Part shown: positions 22,523 to 33,102 of the stretch, piece by piece
Layout of the letters: each line of letters starts with the position of its first letter
Numbering within the stretch: the first letter of the stretch is position 1
NCBI GenBank assembly: GCA_019828595.1
Contig: JAHQRK010000008.1
Span: 2,294,001 to 2,358,000, forward strand
DNA from: Aphanomyces cochlioides
Taxonomy: Eukaryota; Oomycota; Saprolegniomycetes; Saprolegniales; Verrucalvaceae
Length of the DNA: 64,000 bases
Reading direction: 5' to 3'
Position numbers and translations under genes: made by a program
The notes under the pieces: generated by a model
The model's input: only the letters and a program-made list of their open reading frames with translations
The model's database searches: none
Told to the model about the DNA's origin: nothing

Positions 22523-23607
22523 ATGTCCTTAGAATACAAAGACGAATGGATTGTTGTTGTGGTATATGTTGACGATCTAACAATTCTATCAAAGAATAAT
22601 GAGTTGGTAGTCAATCTTCAGTCTCAATTGAGTAGTCGATTCAAAATGAAAGACCTTGGAGACTTGAATTACATACATAAAATAAAGGTTGAGAGAAATA
22701 GATCGTTAAAAATCATGACATTATCCCAGGAGAAATACATCTTCGACTTGCTCGAGAAGTATAACATGGTTAACTGCAAACCAGCTCAAACACCACAGCT
22801 AGTGGGAGTAGAACTGTATCCTGAAACCTCTCTCTCCTGCTGAGATCGCCAATCAACCAAATGACTATAGAGGGTTAGTTGGTTCACTACAATATTTAGT
22901 TAGAGGCACACGGCCAGACATAGCAAACGCTGTGCGATCTCTTAGTAAGTTCCTATCATGTTATAATAAACTACATTGGGAAGCAGCCCTGAGAGTACTA
23001 AGATACTTGAAAGGGACGTCCACATATGGACTTCTTATAGATGGAAACCAAGCCGGAGTTTCGTTAGAAGTCTATACGGATGCGAGTTTCGCGACTCAAC
23101 ATAAAGAGCGTAAGTCAGTAACAGGTTGTTTAATTATAATAGCCGGTGTTTGTATATCTTGGTGCAGCTCTAAGCAAGCATGTGTGTCGGTCTCGACGAC
23201 TGAGTCGGAATTGGTAGCTCTAAGCGAGGGCATTAAGGAAAGCGAATGGGTCTGTCACCTACTCAGTGAGATGGGATTCAAACCATCTGGACCAGTTGTT
23301 GTCTGGTGCGACAACACTGCAGCGATAGACATAGTCCATAATCCTGGAAATCACAAAGCCAGCAGACATATCGAAACTAGATATTTATTTGCAAGAGACT
23401 TAGTTGAAAAGGATAGAATCAAAGTCAAATACTGAAAGACAGAGGAATGCTTGCAGATATCCTAACTAAGGCACTGCCAGTGAAGCAATTCCAATTCCTG
23501 CGTGATGCAATGGGTGTGCAAGATCTGTCCCCTTTAAACAACAAACAGCACAATTAACAGCAGAATTGGGGTTAGGTAATGGAGTCTCCTCACTCTTCAA
23601 GTGGGAG
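22523..23607 (+). pseudogene. Copia RT C-terminus and RNase H
   Basis: Plus strand shows the RT catalytic YVDD (VVVYVDDLTILS), thumb and connection (FKMKDLGDLNYI), and RNase H (DASFATQHKERKSVTGC, SWCSSKQACVSVSTTESE, WCDNTAAI). One frameshift lies near 22835. A purine-rich tract (AAGTGGGAG) precedes the 3' LTR, as expected for the polypurine primer. Confidence 0.9.
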
Positions 23608-23980
23608 TGTCAGAAATGATAGTATATCCGGACTTTGTACGGATATTGGAGATTCATTCTTATTTTATTACATGGTTTCGGCAACGAACATATAATGTAT
23701 TCAAGTTATAATTCAAAGTGTATTTTATGAAGAGGAGTCCGACTCCTTCAAAGTAACAATAGTAACAAGGCCATCAATCAATCATATTTAATGTAACATT
23801 TGTTACATTATCATATGTTGATTGTTGGTTATGCTTCACGGCGTGCATCAGCTATGATGTGAAGAGGAATGCTCACTACTCAATTTGCTTCCTCGGAACT
23901 GAGCTCCTTCTAGCTCTACGTATTGTGTATACCCTTCTCATTGCTTGCTTTCTACGTGTGTGTGATTGTTATATTTGTTA
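23608..23980 (+). mobile_element. Copia 3' LTR
   Basis: 373 bp, TGTCAGAAATG...TTTGTTA, uninterrupted homologue of the 5' LTR. It is followed by TCCAA (23981-23985), the same 5 bp that precedes the 5' LTR, and then by CRN sequence (GAGATCGGTGATCAAGTG). Confidence 0.9.
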
Positions 23981-24092
23981 TCCAAGAGATCGGTGATCAA
24001 GTGTAAGGGCCTGGTCGGAGTTGAAAAAAGTCGACTTTTTCGTCGTCGACGTTATCAGAAATAGGTGGGTGCATCGACTTTTTCTCGAAGTA

Positions 24093-25637
24093 CTGTAAAA
24101 TCTCTAATAATGGCCTCCTCTCCAATTGTGGCCTCCCCATGTTCCACTTCACCCTATATTTAAATATCTTTAAATTTCGATCAAAATGAGTAAGCATTCA
24201 TTTATGGAGTGTCTACTCATCAACAACAAGAAGGTCGTCGAATTCGTCGATCAAGTCGTCGAAGTCACCTGTGGGATCGACAATACTGCCCAAAGCTGAA
24301 ATAAACTGCTCGCCATAGGCAGGATGGCTCGAAAGCAGCAATTCATTGTCGTTCCCTAGCACGCATTTGGTAAAACTTCTCTTGATAACAGCAGAAGTCA
24401 CTTTCGACCAGGCTTCAGCGACCCAAGGACCAAACACATCTGACGATGGTGCCTTGATGCGCTCCCCGCGAGTATATTCAAAGGGTCTACAACGCTTCCA
24501 GTTGTCAATTTGATGAGCAAGCGCAGTTTTCAATGGCTTGAACCAACTCACATCTGCAGGTTGGAGGAATGGAGTCATTCCCCCTGGGACCACAACAAAG
24601 AGAATATCCTGCTGATGCAGGAACAACTTTACCTCACCACTGATATGACACTTTGCACTGTCAAAGACAAGCAAAAGAGGGCGAGGGTGGAAAGCAAAGT
24701 TGAACGATATGAAATCCACAAAAGAACGCGAGTTCATCCAAGCATTTTGAACATAGCAATGGATCAAATTGTGCTTGGTGTGACAACCATGGGGAGTTTC
24801 ACTTGTTGGTTTCAAAAGGAGACATGGCTTCAGCTTTCTTCCTGTAGCACTTGCAGTAAATACAGCAGTTATACGGGACTTCTCAAAACCAAATGACTTG
24901 ATAGGAACATCTCGTGCGCCGCGAAAGTCAATTGTGCTTTGGTTGTCATGGTCCATGAAGACCGCACTCTCATCAATGTTGTAGATATTGTCCAGAGGAA
25001 CTTGGTCTCACGAACAACGCGACGTACTTGCTGAATGAACGCAACACCACGATTCACAATTTCTTCAGGGGAGAGAATAGGCTTGCGCGTTCCTTTTCTC
25101 AATACAAGGTCGTGGCGTCGCAAGAACTTCTCAAGCCATCCATCCGAGCAAACAAGTGGCACGTCAAGCTCATCTGCGAGCTCTTTTCCCCATTGAACGA
25201 TTGTTGAGCGAGTAACACGAAAATTCATTGACCGTTCATAGAGAATGCGCTCGAAGACAATGCTGTCGTGTTGGTCGCTCGTGGGCTTTCTTTCGCCGCC
25301 TGTCATTCGCTTCGATCCACTCTTCGCTTCACTGAGACGAGAAAGCTGCTTCCGCCAACGTCTTATGCACGCTGCGTCGACCTTGAACTTCCTTGATGCA
25401 GCTGCAACAGTATGCTGCTGAGCATACTTCACTGCCTGTATCTTCGTCTTGGTGGGGAACGACTGCTTCATCGTCTTTCGAGAAATGACTCGTGTTGCTT
25501 GTGATTCTTAATACCTATCAAACTAAATATATCACCCTTTTTGTAAATATAATATTTTGAGGGTTTTCTAATAGTGGCCCCCCCTCAGGGAGGCTACTAT
25601 TTTTAGTAGCCCCCTGCCATTATTAGAGATTTTACAG
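24093..25637 (-). mobile_element. Pogo/Tigger-like element I
   Basis: TIRs begin CTGTAAAATCTCTAATAATG (about 22 bp) and are flanked by TA at 24091-24092 and 25638-25639. 1545 bp; carries one minus-strand transposase gene. Confidence 0.92.
24213..25471 (-). pseudogene. Pogo-family (CENP-B-like) transposase, one frameshift
   Basis: From the ATG at 25471 an N-terminal HTH (AVKYAQQHTVAAASRKFKVD) and a CENP-B-type HTH (TRSTIVQWGKELADEL, CSDGWLEKFLRRH) are visible. The DDE_1 domain follows: first Asp in NIDESAVFMD, second in VFDSAKCHIS, third in GGMTPFLQPADVSW. One base change near 25005 shifts the frame just before NIDES; otherwise the gene is complete to 24213. Pogo enzymes cut and paste at TA. 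Confidence 0.88.
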
Positions 25638-26087
25638 TAGGTCCTGGACCTACTTTTTGAAAAAGTCGATAAAACATCTTGAATTTGGGTGTGAAACAGT
25701 TGGCAATAAGTAGACGAAGATTTTGAAAAAAGTAGGGGCAATTTTCTTTTGTCCGGTTGCCATGGACAACACCCCTCTCTGCTCGATGTGATGGCCTATA
25801 TCGTTGGCGCAGCGGCGATCATTGGAAGTGATGGTCGGCGGCATGCAAGCGCGCCAGCACGCCCACGGGTGTTGTGCATGTTTCGACTTGGCCTCGGACA
25901 TGGGACATGGCGGCTTGGTCTTCGGCAATTGAGGTGACGAAATGACTGGCGTTCAAAGAACTGTGGAACAGAATACATTATTATCCGGTTGATGAAAGTC
26001 GATAAGGTCGACCATGGTAGTGCTTTTTCAAACTCATAAAAGTAGATAGTCAAAAAGTCGATTCACGAAACTTCGACCACGCCCTAA

Positions 26088-26195
26088 GGAAAGGTTTGAA
26101 GGAATGCGATGAGAAAGCGCTGTCGGACTTGAATTCGGAGCAAAAGCGTCGGATCCTTGCCTTGAAGTTCAAAGGACGCTGATCGACTCGATAAA
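26088..26195 (+). pseudogene. CRN fragment, right flank
   Basis: GGTTTGAAGGAATGCGATGAG and the following 90 bp match CRN codons such as ALKERHEKALSDLNSVQKRR and the parallel fragment at 43.9 kb. Together with 21720-21757 and 23981-24006 it reconstructs one CRN locus dismantled by three insertions. Confidence 0.65.
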
Positions 26196-26305
26196 CTTGG
26201 CCAAATAATTTTTCTGTCTGTACGGAAAATGCCTTCTTATCCGGAAATTGATCGATTTGACCAATCAGAAACTTACGTTTGTATAATTCAGCGACAACAG
26301 AGTGA

Positions 26306-26432
26306 ACATTGAGCTGCAACTTCAAACCAATAATATCATTCGAGTGAACATTACACTCCAGCTTCAAGTCAATCATATTATTAACATGGCATGATCGAGT
26401 GGTTTGAAGCTGCAGCTCAATATTCACATTAG
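26306..26432. repeat. Inverted-repeat element (GAGCTGCAACTTC)
   Basis: Ends GAGCTGCAACTTCAAACCA / TGGTTTGAAGCTGCAGCTC form a near-perfect 19-bp inverted pair about 90 bp apart. The same unit recurs at 44577-44690. It looks like a short MITE or a conserved hairpin. Confidence 0.6.
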
Positions 26433-26810
26433 AGAGATTTCGAAATGACAATTCCCATACATTTCCCACATATGTGTTCTATGGGTAAAGAATCCAATCA
26501 ATAACATCAGTCATTTGCACTGGAGACTATATCAATTATTGAGAGTTTTGCATACATGTATTCGTTGTGAGAGGATATGGGAACAGGTAAACCTACTGTT
26601 CGAAATCGCACTTCAGAGAGGTAGGGAAAACCGGAATCGGTACTAAAGTCACAATAAAATAAATATAAATTGTTGAAGGAATACAAATTCTAAAAGGACA
26701 TGTTTATAGCACTATTGATCTCCCTGATTGGCTGGATTTGAATGTAATTATTGCGTTATGATTGGCTGAATTTGAAACGCATAATTTGAATTTGTGAACG
26801 ACGTACTGCC

Positions 26811-27863
26811 ATGCGTCCATGCGAGGGACTTCGGCTTGGCTTTGCGGAGAGAATTCAGAAAGGATACACAAATGCTCAACGAAAAGCCATACTTCAGCTG
26901 TACCATAAGCTAAAGCCAGCATGCGACAAGGAATTTTATGAAAACTACAACATCAAACAAAGTACATGGTACGACTGGAAGAAGCGATCGAACGTAATCA
27001 TGGCTTCCAAACGCAACGGCAAGAGAACGACCCTTGGTGGACAGGAAGCAAACTCTATCATTCCCTTTCAAGACGAGCTTATGGTGTATCTCAGAGATTT
27101 GCGGCAGCTACTCCATCATGAGCTCAACAGTCCAAATAGAAGACCACGGACTTTGCGGTGAAACTTGTGGAACTCTTTAAATCGTCGTCTTGTGAAGACG
27201 ACAACACCAGTCTCCAAATCGCTTGTGCGGATATCATACTCCTGAAGAAACTTTTAGTCCAGCACTGTATACCAAGGAAAAAGACGCACTGTGTGTTGGC
27301 TTGACGTCGTTGCCTTGATAATACGAATGGACAAAGCTTGGCGAAGACCTAAGAAGTAGACAAGAACGTTGCAAACAATAATAGCAAGACAACACACCCT
27401 TGCATTTCAAGACCAGGCAGTTCCATTGATGATCCGTAATAGTTTGCACATTCGCCACAAGGCCGTCCTGCTTGGTTGGCTGCATGCGCGTGATGATCAT
27501 TGAACGGAGGTTTTCCAATTCGTCGCTGGCGATAATTCCATCACGGTAGATGTTTCAATGCTGCATTTGGTGGCCATATACGGCGAGAAAAGCCATGGCG
27601 ATGACAAAAGGCTCGTATCAGATGGACTAGAGAGTCGAGGCCACGTTCGGGGGTTGGCTTGGAAACCATGTAGTCATTGCCCGTCACGAGTCAACCAAGT
27701 GGATCTTAAACAAGTACACTTCGATTTTGCGAGCGAGTTTCATCTGAAGTACAATGGATACAGTGGCCACGCAATCTTGAATGCCGACGAGACTGGAATA
27801 CACTTTGACTTGCCAAGTGGTTACACTTGGGCTGAAGTTGGCAAGTCGAGTAAGACGAACAAG
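26811..27863 (+). pseudogene. Pogo-like transposase II, 5' part
   Basis: ATG at 26811; HTH-like NAQRKAILQLYHKLKPACD, several stops, then the first DDE_1 Asp in LNADETGIHFDLPSGYTWAE. It is cut at 27863 by the Merlin element and resumes at 31373 in the correct frame (KTNK | SQKYSDRISVLL). Confidence 0.8.
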
Positions 27864-27927
27864 GGCACTAGTGTAATAACTCCCCCGTAAAGATAAATGA
27901 AAAATTATTTAAGATTAATTAACATGT

Positions 27928-28853
27928 TCATTTAGAATTATTCATCTTATGCTTTCTAATGCCGATGACGATTCCATTCATGAACATGTCGTCAGTTGGT
28001 CGCTTAGGGAAAAACCAACATCGCCACAAATACTCATTGACATAGAATGGCAACAAATCCTTGCGGATTCCACGCATGGTTTTCAAAAATCGCTTGATCC
28101 TCAGCTCCCAAACACTTTCAATTGTTTGGGTGTGCGCCCCTGTTTGGGGATCAACGAAGTTTCGTGAATGATTTACCCACAAGTGGGTATAACCCTTATC
28201 ACGAAGTAAGGGGTTGTTTTCAAGGGTGTGGCGCTCATTAGGTGATACATAGGCAGAAAACTTGTCGGAAATGATTGTTGTGCCGGGAGCAATGTGCTTG
28301 GCAATCAATTCCGACAAGGTTTTCTTCGTACGGTCGCCACCCACGAGGCAACCAAACCAACGACCGGTGTTCCGCTCGACACCTCCAAACAACCAGTGGT
28401 CCTCATGCCGAGTTCCACGGTTGTTTTTCGGTTTCTTCTTGAGCGACGTTTCGTCGATCTCAACAACGGTTCCAACACCGCCTATCTAAAAAATTCGTTA
28501 TGTTCAACGTTCTCAAAAATACATAGCATAATATCTCCTCGCTCAAGCTCCTGTTTGCAGATCTCGCGGCATGCATTGTAAAACTTTATTGCATGCTTAA
28601 CTGATATCTGCTTCTCGTGAGCTGCTTTCATTACTGGCTTTTGTGAAGCCCAGTCATAGAGGAGTCTCACCTGAACTGTAAGTTTGAGTCGTGAATTTTT
28701 AAAAAAGGATCGTTCGCGCACGCTGAGTTCATAGTCACAGCACTGCTGACCACAGCAACGCCATCGGAAGCCACCACTCTTCCTGGGCTCGAGCTTCATG
28801 GCCTGAGTGCAGTGCTTACACTCAGCACTGTCCATGAGCAGCCCCACTCGCAT
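27928..28853 (-). pseudogene. Merlin-type transposase (ISXO2-like DDE)
   Basis: From the ATG at 28853: a four-Cys zinc region (CKHCTQAM...WRCCGQQCCDY), then VVEIDETSLKKKPKNNRG, HEDHWLFGGVERNTGR, ISDKFSAYVSPNE, NPQTG-like VDPQTGAHTQTIESVW and NEYLWRCWF. These match ISXO2/IS1016-type transposases. A stop near 28490 lies between the N-terminal part and IGGVGTVVEIDE, so it is broken or needs a very short intron. Confidence 0.85.
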
Positions 28854-29134
28854 GCACCAAAGGATGCACCGTTGTTTGTCTTAAGTGGCATCCATGACCG
28901 ACGCGTACGAAAACTCTTGATGATGTCGTAGGTTGTATCGACCTACGTCGACTGGCTGCTGGTCAGTCATGGCTGCAAATCTCGAAGTGAACGGGGGAAT
29001 CAAGTCAGTTGAGGGCGAAACCATTCTAAAATTTCCTGCCAAATACCCGGATAATCGTGGTGTTTATCCGGAAACTTATAACATTTGCTTTACGGATAAA
29101 TATCCGGATCATTTATTTCCCTCAGGCACTCTTA

Positions 29135-29366
29135 TTAGGGGTTTCAGTTAATAACTCCATCTGGACGGAGTAGAAGATAATATTTCGAAAATTGCTTCAT
29201 AACGTCCAATCACAGAACGCAAACTGATACGGAGTCACCCTCCATCCACTATTTTTTTGGATGGAAGGTGACTCCGTCCAGATGATGTTTTCCAAGGTTT
29301 TTGACCACTAGAAATTCTCCGGCCAAACTCTCCATCCATCCAAATTTGATAACTGAAACCCCCTAA
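29135..29366. mobile_element. MITE with internal hairpin (TTA-flanked)
   Basis: 232 bp. Ends TTAGGGGTTTCAGTTA / TAACTGAAACCCCCTAA; TTA duplicated at 29132-29134 and 29367-29369. An inner hairpin has about 19-bp arms (CGGAGTCACC.TCCATCCA). Harbinger-like by its duplication; no coding sequence. Confidence 0.75.
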
Positions 29367-29371
29367 TTAGA

Positions 29372-31322
29372 GGGCAACGAGGACCCAAAGTGGGTGAGAC
29401 ATAAAATGTCGGAGTAATTGTAAAAGAGGCACGAGACACATTGTTACCAGTATGAAACCTTGCACAATATCAATGTGTATTGAATGTTACAGGTATAAGT
29501 TTACTCGTCATTTTCATCGGGATATTCTTCGCCAGACTGGTCGTCGTCACTGCTTGGATAGTCAAGATTTCCTTTTTGGCCGCCTTGTCCGTCGTCCGAG
29601 GCATCCTTGGCCAAGACATAGGTATAAAGCGCCATCAATTCCATGTTTGTCTTTGATATACATCCATAGATTTGATTTGATGACAACGCAGGGAAGGCAC
29701 GCTGAAGACGCTCAAGCACGTCTTTGAAAGTGGTGGCACCTTTCACATATCGTCGACCAACATAGCCTTTGGTTATCGCCCACACTGTCTCAATTGGTTG
29801 CAAACGAGAATAATATGGTGGAGTGTACAAAACAATGTGCCCTTCTTTCTCCGCCATCGACACGACGGCAGGTACGATATGCTCCTCTATGTGCTTGCTC
29901 AACTTGTTCCACAAGATTGATTTCAAATCTGTTGTATCGAACGCAATTCCAAATCGACTGCACGCGTCGAGCATCTCGATTTTCTTGCTTCCTTTGCGGG
30001 GGGGGGGGTGCCTGGAGGGAGTCACTTGTGATAGCTCGCGTTGTCCATAATTATACACGCATTGGCAATTCCATGTTTTCTCAATTCCATCAAAAGAACT
30101 TCGAACCATTTGACAAAGTAATTAGAGTCGAACATTGCGTGATAATCCTTGGGAACTTTGCCATTTCGAACAACAATATCCAAATCCAAGAGCAATGACT
30201 TCAACTGCTGCTTTCCTCCTTCAAAGATATCAAGCGCCAAGACTTTGGATCCGTCGTTGCCTCCATCAACAATCGCGGCGATAAAGCAATACCTTCGGCC
30301 TTTGTGGTATTCTTTCACATTTTTGTCCAAGAGATCGTCGGGATGGTACAATGTGTCATGATGTCTAGAGTAGTGATGGTGGATGTAGGATTCATCCAAG
30401 TAGACAAAGGTTCGGCGTTGTGTTTCTTCGTCACATTGCATCATTGACACCATTCTCTGGACATACTGATCCCGTGCTAATTCATTCTTGGTCGACAGCA
30501 CAAAATCATATCCCCCTCCGGTCTTTTTTCCGCGCTTGAAACCCATTTGAAGCAAGTAGTTTTGGATGTTCCGTTCGCAATGCAATCGATTTGTTACAGC
30601 TGTAGTCCATGGAGATGTATCCTTCCTGAAAGAGAAAGTCCATGACGTCGCGTGCTACGGTTCTCATGCGATCGAGACGCCGAAGACGAACAAAAGCTTG
30701 GACTTCTTCAAGAACATGTTTATTCCGTGGTATACGTGATGGATGTGTGGTGCGGTTTGCTGGCGAGGGAGCGACTTGGACTTCTTTGTCTTGGAGATAT
30801 ACCCGCCAAACTTCCTTGACAAGTTTGTCACTTCGGCCAAGAGCCTCGGCAACACGTTCGCTTGCTCTTGAAACGCCTTGGCTCCTGAGGAACGCTTGGA
30901 GACGGATAATATCGAGTCTTTCCTCCTTGGTCAATGCCGAAGGCCGCTCCTGCTTGACTAACATCATTGCTTCTTCCAAAAGACGACACCAGTCATGGCA
31001 ATGCTTGCCAATTGATGAATGATGCGTGGCGAATCACATTGAAAGAGATATTAATTTTAAAGGTTAATTGATAATCACAAGAAAAGATAAAATGAAGTCC
31101 CTTGTATTCTTATAGTTTCATGTTTCACAGGTTATTTGTATGAAAGATGAAAATTGACGATCATTTTGAATAATTTGAGATTGTAAATCAAAAGTTATAA
31201 GGTTTGGAAGGATAACATTTTTACAATCTTTTTCGTATTTTTTTCCCCTAGAACCCAGTCAAATTTTGATTTGAGTCTGACTTGATTTGATTGAAATATG
31301 GCAATTTGGGTCTTGGATGCCC
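29372..31322 (-). mobile_element. IS630/Tc1-like element #1 nested in Merlin
   Basis: Imperfect ends GGGCAACGAGGACCCAAAGTG / GGGCATCCAAGACCCAAATTG enclose one minus-strand transposase gene with sensible margins. The target duplication is not clear. Confidence 0.55.
29501..30979 (-). pseudogene. DDE_3-type (IS630/Tc1-like) transposase #1
   Basis: From the ATG at 30979: an HTH region (VSRASERVAEALGRSDKLVKE), RTVARDVMDFLF, then the catalytic domain with first Asp in VYLDESYIHHHYSRH, second in CIIMDNASYHK and the Glu in PPYYSRLQPIETVWAITKGY. A TGA follows ASYHK (Cys in copy #2), and a poly-C run near 30000 shifts the frame. An acidic tail ends at 29501. Dead, but well preserved. Confidence 0.85.
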
Positions 31323-31372
31323 CCGGGCACTCTTAATCAACGGGGGAGTTATTACACTTGTGCCCGAGCAAG

Positions 31373-32044
31373 AGCCAAAAGTACTCAGACAGAATATCGG
31401 TTCTACTGACCGTTCGCGCTGATGGTAATCATCTTGTCTATTTTGTAATGCTTGCAATGGCTCAAAACTACCTCTCTTGTTCGTCATCCGTGGAGTCGAG
31501 GATAGAATGATTGATCAGCATGAGATAGACACTTATCCCAAGCCTCACGTGTACGCTGTTCAGAGGAAGGCTTGGATGGACTCGAGAGTATGGATTGTTT
31601 ACCTCCAGGACCTCTTGTCGAAGCACATTGCTGAGTCATCAGTGTTGCTGGTGGACACCTTGGAGGCTCATATCTCCAATTCCTCGTATTCCATGGTCCA
31701 AGATATGTGTTGTAGCTCGCTTGAAGCACTCCCAAAGAATTCGACGAGTGTGTGTCAACCACTCGATGTTGGCGTTATGGGTCCCTTTAAAGCGATGTTA
31801 CGGAGAGAGTGGCTCAAGGAGGAAGTACATCGTTTCCGCTATGGTGTTGCCATGTCTCCATGTCAGCGAAGGAGAAACGGATGGTGTCAATTCATAGAGC
31901 GAATCGTGTTTGGGATTCTTTCAACCCAGATATCATCGTCAAAGCTTTCACAAAGGCCATTCCCGAGGTGTATAAACTGAAATACAAGTATGTAGTAGGA
32001 CTTCGTCCGTCGTGGAGAGCTCGGCAGGAGGGTTTCCGGGGTTA
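31373..32044 (+). pseudogene. Pogo-like transposase II, 3' part
   Basis: Continues SQKYSDRISVLLTVRADG, then KAWMDSRVWIVYLQDLL, LLVDTLEAHIS (second Asp position) and LPKNSTSVCQPLDVGVMGPF (third). It ends with a basic tail at 32044. Several frameshifts are present. Without the Merlin insertion the two halves form one DDE_1 gene. Confidence 0.82.
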
Positions 32045-32885
32045 AACCCCCCTCCAGAATTCATTGCGACTGTCAGATTGGGCTGAATCGCAAATTCACT
32101 CGTTTTTGTGACATGTCAGTGTATCATTACAACACTCTCACAAATAATCTTTCCGTATCAAATATTGCAGTGAAAATTGAACACAATACCCCGGAGTATT
32201 TTTAAGGAGTAAACCAGATTTCATTTTCCCAATACAAACTTAAATATAATTACTGTGGTACAATTTCCGGGTTTTCCCCTACTTCTCTGTATTGTCAAGT
32301 TCGGTATGAAGTATACGGATATTACACCAGATTTCTGACCCGGATAAGTTTGTATGACTGCGGTACTTTTCAAAGGAGATTTAATTTATTGTAAAATACC
32401 AAATAGACCGGCCCCACCAAATAGTGCGGCCCCTTGAGGTACAACTACCTGTATGAATTCATACCTTATAAAATTATTAAGGACTGCAAAATAAAATGTG
32501 GACGTATAACTTGTCATCAAGCATCCAGAGGTAATCAGCTATAGAGACCAGGGCCATCTTGTCGTTGGTCAACACAATTCCAAAACAGTGTAATAGTAGA
32601 GTTCACTTCCCTCGCTCGACACAATGTGTCGAAGAATTCAGGCATGTCAAACTAAGATCTGTATAATCGGCTATCATGCAACGTACATTCAGTTCTTCTT
32701 CATGCTGAAAGATAATTGGATAGAAATGTGAAGAAATTAAGAATAATATCGAATCCAATTTCATATTGCAGAAATGGAAAAATATATTGGACTACATAAA
32801 TATCTTGCTTATAGTCTGGATATCATGACTTGAGGGCCGAGTGTGATTCGGTGAAATCGAGAACTCATTTTCCTGCAGCAGCTAA
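32045..32885. other. AT-rich spacer with dispersed repeat fragments
   Basis: No gene. The stretch 32295-32385 (GTCAAGTTCGGTATGAAG...CAAAGGAGATTTAA) is related to 44695-44775, and 'CGGCCCC' motifs near 32412-32440 are echoed, inverted, at about 35690-35720. Confidence 0.4.
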
Positions 32886-33102
32886 GGGCCTTTTCAGAGT
32901 ACATGAAATCGGAGACGACAGCCAATCATAAAGCTTCCCGTCTCCCAGAATTCACCAGTTGATTCTAGGACGTCAAAGATGTTCGAAAGTGTCCGGTTTG
33001 TGATATTTGGAGATGCAAGTTCAGAGTTCTGCATTTCATCACCGAGAAGCAACACGAATACGACAAATCTTTCACTCTGTACTGCGGTAGCCGCGGGGGA
33101 CC

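Larger units (their letters stand above)
24007..26084. mobile_element. Non-autonomous TAA-flanked element (MITE-like), carrying a nested pogo
   Basis: Imperfect inverted ends GGGCCTGGTCGGAGTT / GGGCGTGGTCGAAGTT with TAA at 24004-24006 and 26085-26087, a Harbinger-type duplication. Without the nested pogo it is about 530 bp with no coding sequence. The paralogous CRN fragment at 43.9 kb lacks it (GTGTAAGAAAGG). Confidence 0.8.
27864..31364 (-). mobile_element. Merlin (IS1016/IS1595-like) element inside pogo II
   Basis: TIRs GGCACTAGTGTAATAACTCC and GGCACAAGTGTAATAACTCC (about 25 bp, one mismatch). 8-bp target duplications CGAACAAG (27856-27863) and CGAGCAAG (31365-31372), with one mismatch. 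An 8-9 bp duplication is diagnostic for Merlin, and its transposase lies inside. About 2 kb of its length is a nested IS630-like element plus a MITE. Confidence 0.88.

Noticed and set aside
30000..30010. Poly-G/C run taken as programmed frameshifting in a transposase
   Set aside because: A stop codon lies just upstream and copy #2 lacks the run, so ordinary decay explains it.
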